From: Flavipsychrobacter stenotrophus | Lineage (GTDB): Bacteria; Bacteroidota; Bacteroidia; Chitinophagales; Chitinophagaceae | Direction of reading: 5' to 3' | Assembly (NCBI GenBank): GCA_947379685.1 | Contig: CANCOG010000169.1 | Coordinates: 1 to 9,238 of the forward strand | DNA length: 9,238 bases | In this document: positions 1 to 6,379 of the stretch, piece by piece | Numbering within the stretch: position 1 is the first letter of the stretch | Layout: every line of letters starts with the position of its first letter | Made by a program: the position numbers and the translations under genes | Notes under the pieces: model-generated | Seen by the model: the letters and a program-made list of their open reading frames with translations, nothing else | What the model was told of the DNA's origin: nothing | Databases searched by the model: none

Positions 1-992
1 ACTTCCCGTTCCAACTCGATACCAAATCGTTCCTGAACTGACTTTAGTATATCTGTAGATAGCTGCCAGATGTCGTTGCCCTTGGCATGAGCGTAATTTA
101 CGAGTACCAGCGCCTGTTTGGCATGAACACCAATATCACCTTTGCGGTAACCCTTCCAGCTACATTGTTCTATGAGCCAGCCGGCCGGTACTTTTACCAG
201 GGTATCACTTACGGGATAGGAGGGTATCTGAGGAAATTGTGACTGCAATTGCTGGTATTGTGCAACCGGGATGGCCGGATTCTTGAAGAAACTACCTGCA
301 TTGCCAATTACTTTAGGGTCGGGCAATTTACTGGAGCGTATATTAATTACAGCCTGCGCTATCGCCTGTACGGATAAAGAGTTGACCTTCATTGCCTCCA
401 GTTCCTGTTCAATAGCTCCGTAGCTGGTATTGTATATGGGTTGTTTGCGCAACTTATAGACAACAGAAGTAATAAATACCTTGTTTTTAAGCTGGTGTTT
501 AAAAATACTATCCCGATAGCCAAACTGGCAATCACTATTCCGGAGTGTAAAAAAGGCTTTATCTTTCCAGTGCCAGCTGGTCACGCTTTCTATTACCGCC
601 ATAGCTTCAACGCCATAGGCGCCAATATTCTGCATGGGTGACGCCCCTACTGTGCCGGGTATCAGTGCGAGGTTCTCAATACCTCCAAGCCCCCTATTCA
701 CAGTATACATAACGAACTCATGCCAAACTTCACCCGCACTTACTTTCAACCAGACGTGCTGGTCATCTTCCTTTACCTGCTCAATACCTTTTAGTCTGTT
801 GAGCAGCACCAGTCCGGTCACATCGCCGGTAAGTAATATGTTGCTACCGCCGCCCAAAACATGCTTTTGCTCTTGCATCGCACTTATTTCCGGCAGCGCT
901 TCAAGCTCGTTAACCTCCAAAAAGTACTCAGCCCTCGAGTCTATGCCGAAGGTGTTGTAAGGAAGGAGGGATATGTTGGTTTGTGGTTGCAT
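1..992 (-). CDS. murB: UDP-N-acetylmuramate dehydrogenase (MurB), 3' end cut by window edge
   Basis: MurB reduces UDP-N-acetylglucosamine enolpyruvate to UDP-N-acetylmuramate with NADPH and FAD in the cytoplasm, the second committed step of peptidoglycan synthesis. Translating from the ATG at 992 gives 330 codons before the edge, against about 340 for type I MurB of the E. coli kind, so only some ten C-terminal residues are missing. Visible hallmarks are the N-terminal NTFG (residues 13-16), the FAD-binding LGGGSN (46-51), IPGTVGASPMQNIGAYG (111-127), FGYRDS with the expected catalytic Arg160, and GNAGSFFKNP (230-239) with the expected catalytic Ser234. The LERE at 327-330 probably holds the C-terminal catalytic Glu. 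The gene lies 67 bp downstream of gpmI on the same strand, with a strong hairpin ending 12 bp before its start. The identification is firm; no Shine-Dalgarno sequence is obvious. Confidence 0.95.
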   Translation of the reverse strand, partial: MQPQTNISLLPYNTFGIDSRAEYFLEVNELEALPEISAMQEQKHVLGGGSNILLTGDVTGLVLLNRLKGIEQVKEDDQHVWLKVSAGEVWHEFVMYTVNRGLGGIENLALIPGTVGASPMQNIGAYGVEAMAVIESVTSWHWKDKAFFTLRNSDCQFGYRDSIFKHQLKNKVFITSVVYKLRKQPIYNTSYGAIEQELEAMKVNSLSVQAIAQAVINIRSSKLPDPKVIGNAGSFFKNPAIPVAQYQQLQSQFPQIPSYPVSDTLVKVPAGWLIEQCSWKGYRKGDIGVHAKQALVLVNYAHAKGNDIWQLSTDILKSVQERFGIELERE

Positions 993-1004
993 CACTTTAT
1001 ATTA

Positions 1005-1035
1005 GTTGTCCCACAATTTTGAAATGTGGGACAAC
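1005..1035 (-). terminator. Perfect 11-bp inverted repeat between gpmI and murB
   Basis: GTTGTCCCACA (1005-1015) and TGTGGGACAAC (1025-1035) are perfectly complementary around a 9-nt loop. In transcription order the hairpin comes 24 bp after the gpmI stop and 12 bp before the murB ATG. It may end the gpmI transcript, but no uridine run follows it (the next bases read TAATATAAAG). It could instead sit in the murB leader and affect translation. The structure is certain; its role is inferred. Confidence 0.5.
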
Positions 1036-1059
1036 CAGAATAAACAAAATTTAATGATC

Positions 1060-2583
1060 TTATATCAGCACCTCTCCCGTCATATCCGCAGGGATAGGAA
1101 TACCCATATAAGTTAGTATCGTTGGTGCAAGGTCGCCCAACTTACCTGGCTTAATGCTACCTTTAAAATCATTGGAAATGATAAAAAACGGTACAGGATT
1201 TAATGTATGGGCAGTATTAGGTGTGCCATCTTCATTGATCATGTAATCGGCATTACCATGGTCAGCGGTCAGGAATACTGCGTAGTCGTTAGCTAAAGCA
1301 GCAGGCACTATTTGGCTTACACAATTATCTACTGTTTCGACCGCCTTTGTAACAGCGCTCCACACGCCTGTATGCCCGACCATATCGGCATTTGCAAAAT
1401 TGAGGCAAATGAAATCCGCGCTCTTGCTGTTAATTTCCGGTAAAATATCCCTGGTAAGTTCTAATGCGCTCATTTCCGGCTTCAGGTCATAGGTGGCAAC
1501 ATCTCTTGGCGACTGTGCCATTATGCGGCGCTCCCCTTTGAAAGGCAACTCCCTTCCCCCCGAAAAAAAGAAGGTTACGTGCGGGTACTTTTCAGTTTCG
1601 GCAATTCGTATTTGTGTTTTCCCGTTAGCTTCCAGTACTTCACCAAGGGTGTTGGTGAGGTCTTTATTTTCAAAAATAACACCTACATTTTTATAGCTTT
1701 TATCATACTCCGTCATCGTAACATAATGCAGGTGTAACGGATGCATATTTTGTTCCTGATGCGCCTCTTGGGTCAATACCGTGGTAATCTCGCGGCAACG
1801 GTCGGTACGGAAATTGAAACAAACAACAACATCACCTTCCTTTATAGTAGCCAGTGGTGTACCCGCCTGATCGCAGGCTATAATTGGCTTTATGAATTCA
1901 TCGGTGATATCGGCCGCATAAGACTGCTCAATTGCTTCTATTACGTTGTTGGTATGCACGCCGTCGCCTTTTGTCAGGGCATCGTAGGCCAGTCTTACCC
2001 TTTCCCAGCGTTTATCGCGGTCCATAGCGTAATAACGACCAGTAACAGAAGCCAGCATACAACAAGTTTGTTCGGTATGCGCATGTAGTTCTTTTATAAA
2101 ACCTAAACCACTCTTAGGGTCGGTATCTCTTCCATCGGTAAACGCATGAACGGCCACCCTTGGAATATTGTTCTTCCTTGCAAGTGTACACAATGCCTTG
2201 ATATGTTCAATATGAGAATGAACACCGCCATCGCTCACCAGCCCTATCAAATGCATAGTCTTGCCCTCTTCCTTAGCTGCGTCGAAGGCTGCAGTTAAAA
2301 CCGGGCTATGTTCCAGTTCGCCATTCCTGACTGCTACATTAATACGCTGAAGTTCCTGGTATACAATACGTCCGGCACCAATATTCAGGTGCCCCACTTC
2401 GGAATTACCCATTTGCCCTTCCGGCAACCCTACTGCCTCACCACATGTGATCAGTTCCGTTTGGGGGTACTTCCCGTACAAAGATTTCACAAAAGGTACA
2501 TTCGCATTCGCTATAGCATCAGCGGCTGGTACTTTCCCATGTCCCCAGCCATCCATAATAATGAGCATTACTTTCTTCGACAT
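1060..2583 (-). CDS. gpmI: 2,3-bisphosphoglycerate-independent phosphoglycerate mutase
   Basis: This cytoplasmic glycolytic and gluconeogenic enzyme interconverts 3- and 2-phosphoglycerate through a phosphoserine intermediate and two Mn(II) ions. The 507-residue length fits the family (about 510). Motifs in order: IMDGWG with metal-ligand Asp11; GNSEVGHLNIGAGR (59-72) with the nucleophile Ser61; FTDGRDTDP (147-155); NFRTDRCREI (256-265) in the substrate site; NFANADMVGHTG (394-405) with ligands Asp399 and His403; TADHGNADYM (438-447) with Asp440 and His441; and the closing AHTLNPVPF with His458. The ATG at 2583 is the natural start, since it begins the conserved first strand and sits just behind a good Bacteroidota promoter. 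It appears to be transcribed alone or together with murB. Confidence 0.97.
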   Translation of the reverse strand: MSKKVMLIIMDGWGHGKVPAADAIANANVPFVKSLYGKYPQTELITCGEAVGLPEGQMGNSEVGHLNIGAGRIVYQELQRINVAVRNGELEHSPVLTAAFDAAKEEGKTMHLIGLVSDGGVHSHIEHIKALCTLARKNNIPRVAVHAFTDGRDTDPKSGLGFIKELHAHTEQTCCMLASVTGRYYAMDRDKRWERVRLAYDALTKGDGVHTNNVIEAIEQSYAADITDEFIKPIIACDQAGTPLATIKEGDVVVCFNFRTDRCREITTVLTQEAHQEQNMHPLHLHYVTMTEYDKSYKNVGVIFENKDLTNTLGEVLEANGKTQIRIAETEKYPHVTFFFSGGRELPFKGERRIMAQSPRDVATYDLKPEMSALELTRDILPEINSKSADFICLNFANADMVGHTGVWSAVTKAVETVDNCVSQIVPAALANDYAVFLTADHGNADYMINEDGTPNTAHTLNPVPFFIISNDFKGSIKPGKLGDLAPTILTYMGIPIPADMTGEVLI

Positions 2584-2587
2584 AGTG

Positions 2588-2617
2588 CAAAAGTACGTGA
2601 AATTTTAACCGTGTCAA
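2588..2617 (-). promoter_or_regulatory. gpmI promoter (Bacteroidota -33/-7 type)
   Basis: On the minus strand, TTG (2617-2615) is followed after exactly 19 bp by TACTTTTG (2595-2588), matching the Bacteroidota consensus TTG-N19-TAnnTTTG. Only four bases (CACT) separate the -7 box from the gpmI ATG, so transcription should begin at or next to the start codon. Confidence 0.75.
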
Positions 2618-2741
2618 GCCATGACCGGAGATCAGGCCTGAATACAAAGGCAACAATTAACTTATTGAAAGATATTGCAATTCACGCAACTAAATTCATT
2701 AATAAACGACAGGCTGAAGAATTAACCTATTGACCCTAACA

Positions 2742-3722
2742 CTAAGCTTTTGCTGCTTCAAGCGGAAGGGTTATTTCAAAAATGGCTCCTGAGGGCTCAT
2801 TATCTTTAACTACAATTTGCCCCTTGTGCTGCTTCACGACCTTGTGCACCAGGTAAAGACCAAGACCTGTACCCTTGGCCTTCCTGCTTTCTTCGTTACC
2901 TACCCGGTAAAATTTATTAAATATTTTCTTCTTTTCGCCATCGGGTATTCCAGCCCCCAGATCGACGACCCTAAGCGTGGCCGTGTAGCCATCCTTTCTC
3001 AGAGCAATCGTAACAGGCTTATCGGCCGGAGTGTACTTGATCGCATTCTCCAGAAGATTACTAAGCATGATCTGGAGCATCACCTTATCTCCTGATACGT
3101 AGCAGCCTGTCGAAATATCTTCTTCAAAACGCTGGGGATAACGTGCTGCGTATTCGGCCACCGTGTCTTCCGCCATTTCTGAAAGGCTGAAGAGCTCCCT
3201 GGTGGCCTTGTACTGCCGGGAATCGATCTGTGATGCAAAAAGGATATTGTTACACAGGTCGTTAAGCCGGTTTGCTTCCTTTACACTGCGGTCAACTAAC
3301 TGCATTTTTTTACTTTCATCAAGCTTGTGCTTTTCAAGTGTTTGCAAATTGAGCTTAATTGCAGCAATTGGTGACTTAAGCTCATGGGTTACGGAAAGCA
3401 TAAAATTATTCTGCTGGCGCGAAAGCACTATACTACGCCGGAACGAGCCATAAACAATTACAGCACCTATAATTATTACGATAAGAAAAGTGGATCCCTC
3501 GGCTACATATTGTATAGTCCGCTTGTCGAGATTTGTTTTAAGCGCCACCATGTGCTGGTGATACTCGTAGGGGAAGCGGGTGCTATCTACCTGACTTTTC
3601 AACGTAATCACTTCCTGGGCATATATATGGCCGCTTTGCTCCTGAAGCCGAAGTTCCCAAAAGGCAAGGGCAACAACAATATATGCCAACAATATGAGGT
3701 GAACAGATGTAAAAAAACGCAT
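2742..3722 (-). CDS. Membrane sensor histidine kinase, no HAMP domain
   Basis: A 326-residue inner-membrane two-component kinase. Transmembrane helix 1 is about residues 5-23, followed by a short periplasmic region of about 50 residues and helix 2 at about 75-92. The HisKA domain follows almost directly, without a HAMP linker. The H-box SVTHELKSPIAAIK has the phospho-acceptor His113. The ATPase domain shows the N-box SNLLENAIKYTP (Asn226), the G1 box VVDLGAGIPDGE, the F-box IFNKFYRVG and the G2 box KGTGLGLYLV (283-292), so it should be active. The signal it senses cannot be predicted. No response regulator gene lies in the window: the neighbours are gpmI downstream and gldH upstream, each with its own promoter. 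The ATG at 3722 is chosen because it starts right before helix 1 and sits 4 bp from a -7 box. Confidence 0.93.
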   Translation of the reverse strand: MRFFTSVHLILLAYIVVALAFWELRLQEQSGHIYAQEVITLKSQVDSTRFPYEYHQHMVALKTNLDKRTIQYVAEGSTFLIVIIIGAVIVYGSFRRSIVLSRQQNNFMLSVTHELKSPIAAIKLNLQTLEKHKLDESKKMQLVDRSVKEANRLNDLCNNILFASQIDSRQYKATRELFSLSEMAEDTVAEYAARYPQRFEEDISTGCYVSGDKVMLQIMLSNLLENAIKYTPADKPVTIALRKDGYTATLRVVDLGAGIPDGEKKKIFNKFYRVGNEESRKAKGTGLGLYLVHKVVKQHKGQIVVKDNEPSGAIFEITLPLEAAKA

Positions 3723-3726
3723 AGCA

Positions 3727-3734
3727 CAAAAATA
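3727..3734 (-). promoter_or_regulatory. -7 promoter box of the histidine kinase gene
   Basis: On the minus strand TATTTTTG (3734-3727) matches TAnnTTTG and lies four bases before the ATG at 3722, the same spacing as at gpmI. No TTG is visible at the expected -33 distance, so the call rests on the -7 box and its position. Confidence 0.5.
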
Positions 3735-3793
3735 GGGTACTTTGCAGTGGGATGGGTTACTTAAGCAGATTAAAAAAGTAGAACGAATCGCAG

Positions 3794-3959
3794 CAATGCA
3801 ATAGCCGTTTCGGGCAATTGCATTGATTTAAGGAAGCCTGAAGGGCTTCAACAACAAAAGCCGCCAGTGATCCCGATGGCCATCGTGGAGACGGTATCTA
3901 CCCCGAAAACACCAAACCTGAAAGGGTTGAACGATTGTGCAGGAAATTGCAAAACCCTT
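3794..3959 (-). other. Dyad-rich intergenic region between gldH and the kinase gene
   Basis: Four separate inverted repeats occupy this 166-bp stretch. CAATGCAAT (3794-3802) pairs with ATTGCATTG (3817-3825), with an inner GCC/GGC stem. GAAGCC (3833-3838) pairs with GGCTTC (3844-3849). CGATGGCCATCG (3874-3885) is a perfect 12-bp palindrome. AAGGGTT (3922-3928) pairs with AACCCTT (3953-3959). On the minus strand a run of six T (3777-3772) follows the last of them. The region may terminate the gldH transcript or encode a structured RNA; no protein gene is convincing here. Confidence 0.35.
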
Positions 3960-3990
3960 GAGTCAATGCCACTGCACTTTCTGGAATTGA

Positions 3991-4467
3991 TTACCTCGGT
4001 TTCATTTCCAATCTGAAACCCACATGCAAAACCTCCGGTAACGGATTGACCCGCATGTTTTGCTCCAGGGCTATTTCGTAAGTACCCTTGCGGTTAAAAC
4101 GTACAGAATCGCCAAGCGAAAGATATACGCGCTCCTCATAAATAGAGCCCAGGCCGCGACCCAGCCAGTTACCACTTGGACCTGCAAGAGTAACATTAAC
4201 GCGTTCCTTCTTTATCAGGCTATCGCCGGGTGTCTTTACGTACATCCACAACCAGAGATTGCAATAAGGATAGGCCTGTGAGTGTTGTATGATAAGGTAC
4301 GGGATGTACCTTGCAGTTGTATCAGCAATATCGAATTTGAATACAGGTTTGAAATTATAATTCCATTCATTCTTGGGTATAGCCTCCTGTTTCTGAAAAT
4401 AGGGAGACGGGAGGCACCCTGCCAAAACAACAACCAGTAAGAGAATAAATAAGATATTGCGACCCAT
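3991..4467 (-). CDS. gldH: Gliding motility lipoprotein, GldH family
   Basis: A 158-residue lipoprotein. The N-terminal hydrophobic segment (4-16) ends in the lipobox LAGC with Cys18 as the lipid-acceptor residue, and the following Leu19 favours export to the outer membrane. The body matches the GldH pattern as I know it: an early WNYNF, DTTARYIPYLII, YPYCNLWLWM (67-75), a PSGNWLGRGLGSIYE stretch (97-111), then GTYEIALEQNMRVNPLPEVLHVGFRLE near the C terminus. In Flavobacterium johnsoniae GldH is needed for gliding and is part of the gld set linked to type IX secretion; homologues also occur in Bacteroidota not known to glide, so motility is not proven here. The gene stands alone, with a promoter box 15 bp upstream and the terminator of the neighbouring cluster further upstream. 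Confidence 0.88.
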   Translation of the reverse strand: MGRNILFILLLVVVLAGCLPSPYFQKQEAIPKNEWNYNFKPVFKFDIADTTARYIPYLIIQHSQAYPYCNLWLWMYVKTPGDSLIKKERVNVTLAGPSGNWLGRGLGSIYEERVYLSLGDSVRFNRKGTYEIALEQNMRVNPLPEVLHVGFRLEMKPR

Positions 4468-4482
4468 GTTTCAACTAAAATG

Positions 4483-4490
4483 CAAAGCTA
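4483..4490 (-). promoter_or_regulatory. -7 promoter box of gldH
   Basis: On the minus strand TAGCTTTG (4490-4483) matches TAnnTTTG and ends 15 bp before the gldH ATG at 4467, which would give a leader of roughly ten bases. No clear -33 TTG is seen. Confidence 0.5.
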
Positions 4491-4565
4491 CATCAGGTTT
4501 ATGGAATAAAACATATTAGTTTTCACTATTTGAAAACGGTTACCCAATGCGTAACAATCACCTGC

Positions 4566-4625
4566 AAATAATAAAACGTCAGCACCCTTCCCCGTCCTCT
4601 AAACCGGTCCGGGAATGGGTGCTGA
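4566..4625 (-). terminator. Strong rho-independent terminator closing the accessory cluster
   Basis: On the minus strand, TCAGCACCC (with TTCCC after a one-base bulge, 4625-4611) pairs with GGGAA plus GGGTGCTGA (4592-4579). Directly after it comes GTTTTATTATTT (4577-4566). It begins 17 bp after the stop of the 4642-5457 gene and separates that cluster from gldH. Confidence 0.82.
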
Positions 4626-4641
4626 ACGAATAAAGTACTTA

Positions 4642-5457
4642 TTAAATACACTTTTTAGCCTTGTTCGACCACTCAAGCTGAACAGTATACCCGGCAACTG
4701 TTTTGAACTGCCATGCACAGATGTCTCCTATTTCACCGTTTTGCTGATCATACCAGCCGTGACCCGGAACCGGATCGGTAATGGCTTCACACAACTCATG
4801 TGACGACGTAGCCGTAAGCGCATTATATGCTGTCAGGCCACCAAGACAACCTGAGCAACTGGGGAATGGCATAACCGCGTAAAAAGTCTTATTAACAATG
4901 TCGTTGTGGTATCCGCAGAAGTTGCTGCAGGAACTACCTCCCCCCATTTGCACTTTTATACCCGAGTCCATATATATAAAGTACAGCGTATTGGCATTGG
5001 GAGCAGGCACATTGTGGTTTGCGATCCATCCTTTAAGGGCAGTTTGAATAGATGCATCTGTGATGCTATGTGCCGGGGCATTAGTCGCAAAAGATTTTGT
5101 TCCGGTTAACTTCCCATGGCCGATTTTGTACTTGGGTGTGCTGTATTCACCCATTTGATCCATGAGCGGAGTCACCAGAATGTCAGTGAAGAACTTATTG
5201 ATCTTTGTGGCCAGCGCAATAAAAGAAGCATCGGTAGTCCAGCTTTTACCCCAGAAAACTGTAAAAACTTCTACATTAGCTATAAGTGGTCCATTATTAT
5301 ACACCAAATGGGCATTTGCAGGTGCCACCTCATGCTTTTTCGGATCAAATAATTCCGAATCCTCCTTTTCGTGCAGGTCGGAAAGGTTAAAATGCGGCTT
5401 TGGGTGGTGCAAACCCGCAACCCTGATCACATCAGGGTCATAAAAAATCTTTTCCAT
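4642..5457 (-). CDS. EXORDIUM/Phi-1-like protein, cysteine-rich, possible metal site
   Basis: I recognise this only by pattern: LVYNNGPLI...VFTVFWGKSW near the N terminus, FCGYHN in the middle, then SSHELCEAITDP, GWYD and GEIGDIC resemble the plant EXORDIUM/phosphate-induced Phi-1 family (Pfam Phi_1), whose plant members are secreted and linked to growth; the biochemical role is unknown. From the ATG at 5457 it has 271 residues. An HELCE motif (His220, Glu221, Glu224) could bind metal in the manner of zincin proteases, but no third ligand can be assigned. Six cysteines lie in the C-terminal half, paired as CSNFC, CSGC and singles, and suggest disulfides, yet no signal peptide is visible. An upstream in-frame ATG at 5505 would add 16 residues, but those codons overlap the leader motif shared with the next gene, so 5457 is preferred. 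It is the last gene before a terminator. Confidence 0.72.
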   Translation of the reverse strand: MEKIFYDPDVIRVAGLHHPKPHFNLSDLHEKEDSELFDPKKHEVAPANAHLVYNNGPLIANVEVFTVFWGKSWTTDASFIALATKINKFFTDILVTPLMDQMGEYSTPKYKIGHGKLTGTKSFATNAPAHSITDASIQTALKGWIANHNVPAPNANTLYFIYMDSGIKVQMGGGSSCSNFCGYHNDIVNKTFYAVMPFPSCSGCLGGLTAYNALTATSSHELCEAITDPVPGHGWYDQQNGEIGDICAWQFKTVAGYTVQLEWSNKAKKCI

Positions 5458-5478
5458 GATTGTTAAATAGTATTTCCC

Positions 5479-5503
5479 GCCTACTCTTTGTCGGATTTTC
5501 GGC
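5479..5503 (-). promoter_or_regulatory. Shared leader motif, copy A (before the EXORDIUM-like gene)
   Basis: Written on the plus strand this 25-bp element is GCCTACTCT (5479-5487), 8 bp, then TTTTCGGC (5496-5503). The same two blocks at the same spacing recur before the upstream gene (5886-5910). It ends 21 bp before the ATG at 5457, and it supports that start over the one at 5505. It may be an operator, a promoter part or a conserved mRNA leader. Confidence 0.6.
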
Positions 5504-5528
5504 ATGCTCCGCGAGTGAATGAATCTTG

Positions 5529-5855
5529 TTACCAGCCAATTAATTTCCCCGACTTATTAATTATGGTGATCCCAAATGCCTTTACAAGTACTTTGTAATC
5601 AATCTCTTTCTTGTCAAAATCAGCTGTAAGATCTATTTCTGCCTCTGCAACACCGATATTTCCTCCAAGGTGCGCAGTCGGATGTTGCCGGTCGAGCACT
5701 GCGTGCCCGATGGGTATGCCGGAAAGTGTCGCGTCGACTGTTACTCTGGGAATACTCGTATCGATATTCCATTTTACGGTCAAATGACCAAATGTTGCCG
5801 AACCAGATTGAAAATTCGCCAGACTGCCGGCGTTGGCGGCTGTAAAATCTGCCAT
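5529..5855 (-). CDS. Small protein of unknown family, paralogue 1
   Basis: A 108-residue protein I do not recognise. It has no signal peptide, membrane helix or cysteine. Alternating polar and hydrophobic residues suggest a small beta-rich domain. It aligns without any gap to the neighbouring paralogue (5974-6300). Shared positions include FQ-GS (15-19), G23, L25, WNID (29-32), a VDA/VEA-L-GI stretch (39-46), AEI (73-75), ADF (79-81), Y87, FG (93-94) and a closing G-I-W ending at Trp108. Counted by eye about 38 of 108 residues are identical. The start ATG at 5855 is fixed by that alignment. It ends 71 bp before the ATG of the EXORDIUM-like gene, and the leader motif recurs 30 bp before its own start. 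The three genes are probably co-transcribed or co-regulated. Confidence 0.75.
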   Translation of the reverse strand: MADFTAANAGSLANFQSGSATFGHLTVKWNIDTSIPRVTVDATLSGIPIGHAVLDRQHPTAHLGGNIGVAEAEIDLTADFDKKEIDYKVLVKAFGITIINKSGKLIGW

Positions 5856-5885
5856 GGTTTTTGAGTTTTAGACGTTATACATTTC

Positions 5886-5910
5886 GCCTACTCTGTATCC
5901 CGTTTTCGGC
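5886..5910 (-). promoter_or_regulatory. Shared leader motif, copy B (before paralogue 1)
   Basis: Plus-strand reading: GCCTACTCT (5886-5894), 8 bp, TTTTCGGC (5903-5910). It matches copy A in both blocks, in spacing and in three of the eight spacer bases, and the flanking ATTTC is also shared. It lies 30 bp before the ATG at 5855. No consensus -7 box is visible between the motif and the gene. Confidence 0.6.
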
Positions 5911-5973
5911 TGCCCGGTAAAAAGCTTTCAAATGAGTATTGTATACGAAAGGAATTCACTTCACAAACCAACT

Positions 5974-6300
5974 TCACCACTTGATTGCCCGTCCTACCTC
6001 ATGAATAACCACACGCCCAAATGTTATCACTTTAACGTCGTAGCTAACTGTATTAGCAGCAAAATCTGCAAAAAATGAAATTTCAGCAGTTGAGATGCCG
6101 GTAGTTCCCATCAGGGTAGGTACAACATTACCCCGGTGAATAACTTCGGAACCGGCGTATATACCGTAGAGAAAGGCTTCTACTACAATTTCAGACAAAT
6201 ATTTGTCGATATTCCAGGACAGGACCAGAGGCCCGATTTTCTCGGAGCCTAACTGGAAACTTGCTTTCTGGATCGGTGGGGTTTCTAATAAATGCATCAT
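5974..6300 (-). CDS. Small protein of unknown family, paralogue 2
   Basis: The tandem partner of the 5529-5855 protein. A longer reading frame opens at a GTG (6336, 120 residues), but starting at the ATG at 6300 gives exactly 108 residues and a gapless alignment with paralogue 1 from end to end, so 6300 is preferred. Conserved features are FQLGS (15-19), LSWNID (27-32), VVEAFLYGI (38-46), a TAEI (72-75) and FADF (78-81) stretch, and the C-terminal GRAIKW. It has no signal peptide, transmembrane segment or cysteine, and no known catalytic motif. It follows the LuxR-type gene by 79 bp. Unlike paralogue 1 it lacks the 25-bp leader motif. Its divergence (about 35% identity by eye) points to an old duplication and probably to different partners or ligands, though that is inference. 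Confidence 0.7.
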   Translation of the reverse strand: MMHLLETPPIQKASFQLGSEKIGPLVLSWNIDKYLSEIVVEAFLYGIYAGSEVIHRGNVVPTLMGTTGISTAEISFFADFAANTVSYDVKVITFGRVVIHEVGRAIKW

Positions 6301-6379
6301 AGTTGATAATTGGTATTCCGGCAACCAGGCAGTCACGCATTTGGGTTACCGAAAAAAGGCGACAATGCCACAGCAGCGG

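Noticed and set aside
441..960. Plus-strand open frames at the left end
   Set aside because: They are antisense to murB, whose conserved motifs are all intact on the minus strand.
3876..4014. Short plus-strand frame of about 46 codons starting at an ATG inside the dyad-rich region
   Set aside because: It overlaps the 3' end of gldH, has no family resemblance, and a competing frame looks equally protein-like, so coding cannot be supported.
5458..5505. Upstream ATG start for the EXORDIUM-like protein, adding 16 residues
   Set aside because: These codons coincide with the leader motif shared with the neighbouring gene, and the added residues do not form a signal peptide.
6301..6336. GTG start for paralogue 2, adding 12 residues
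   Set aside because: The extra residues have no counterpart in paralogue 1, while the ATG at 6300 gives equal length and gapless alignment.
4537..6351. Imperfect inverted repeat (about 19 bp, CGGTtACCC-AATGCGTaAC type) at 4537-4555 and 6332-6351 flanking the three structural genes, as transposon ends
   Set aside because: It needs a gap and mismatches, and matches of this quality are expected by chance in a 9-kb self-comparison; there is no transposase or target duplication.
6345..6368. Possible third copy of the leader motif (ACCGAAAAAAGGCGAC) before paralogue 2
   Set aside because: It is in the opposite orientation, lacks the 8-bp spacing and retains only short pieces of the two blocks.
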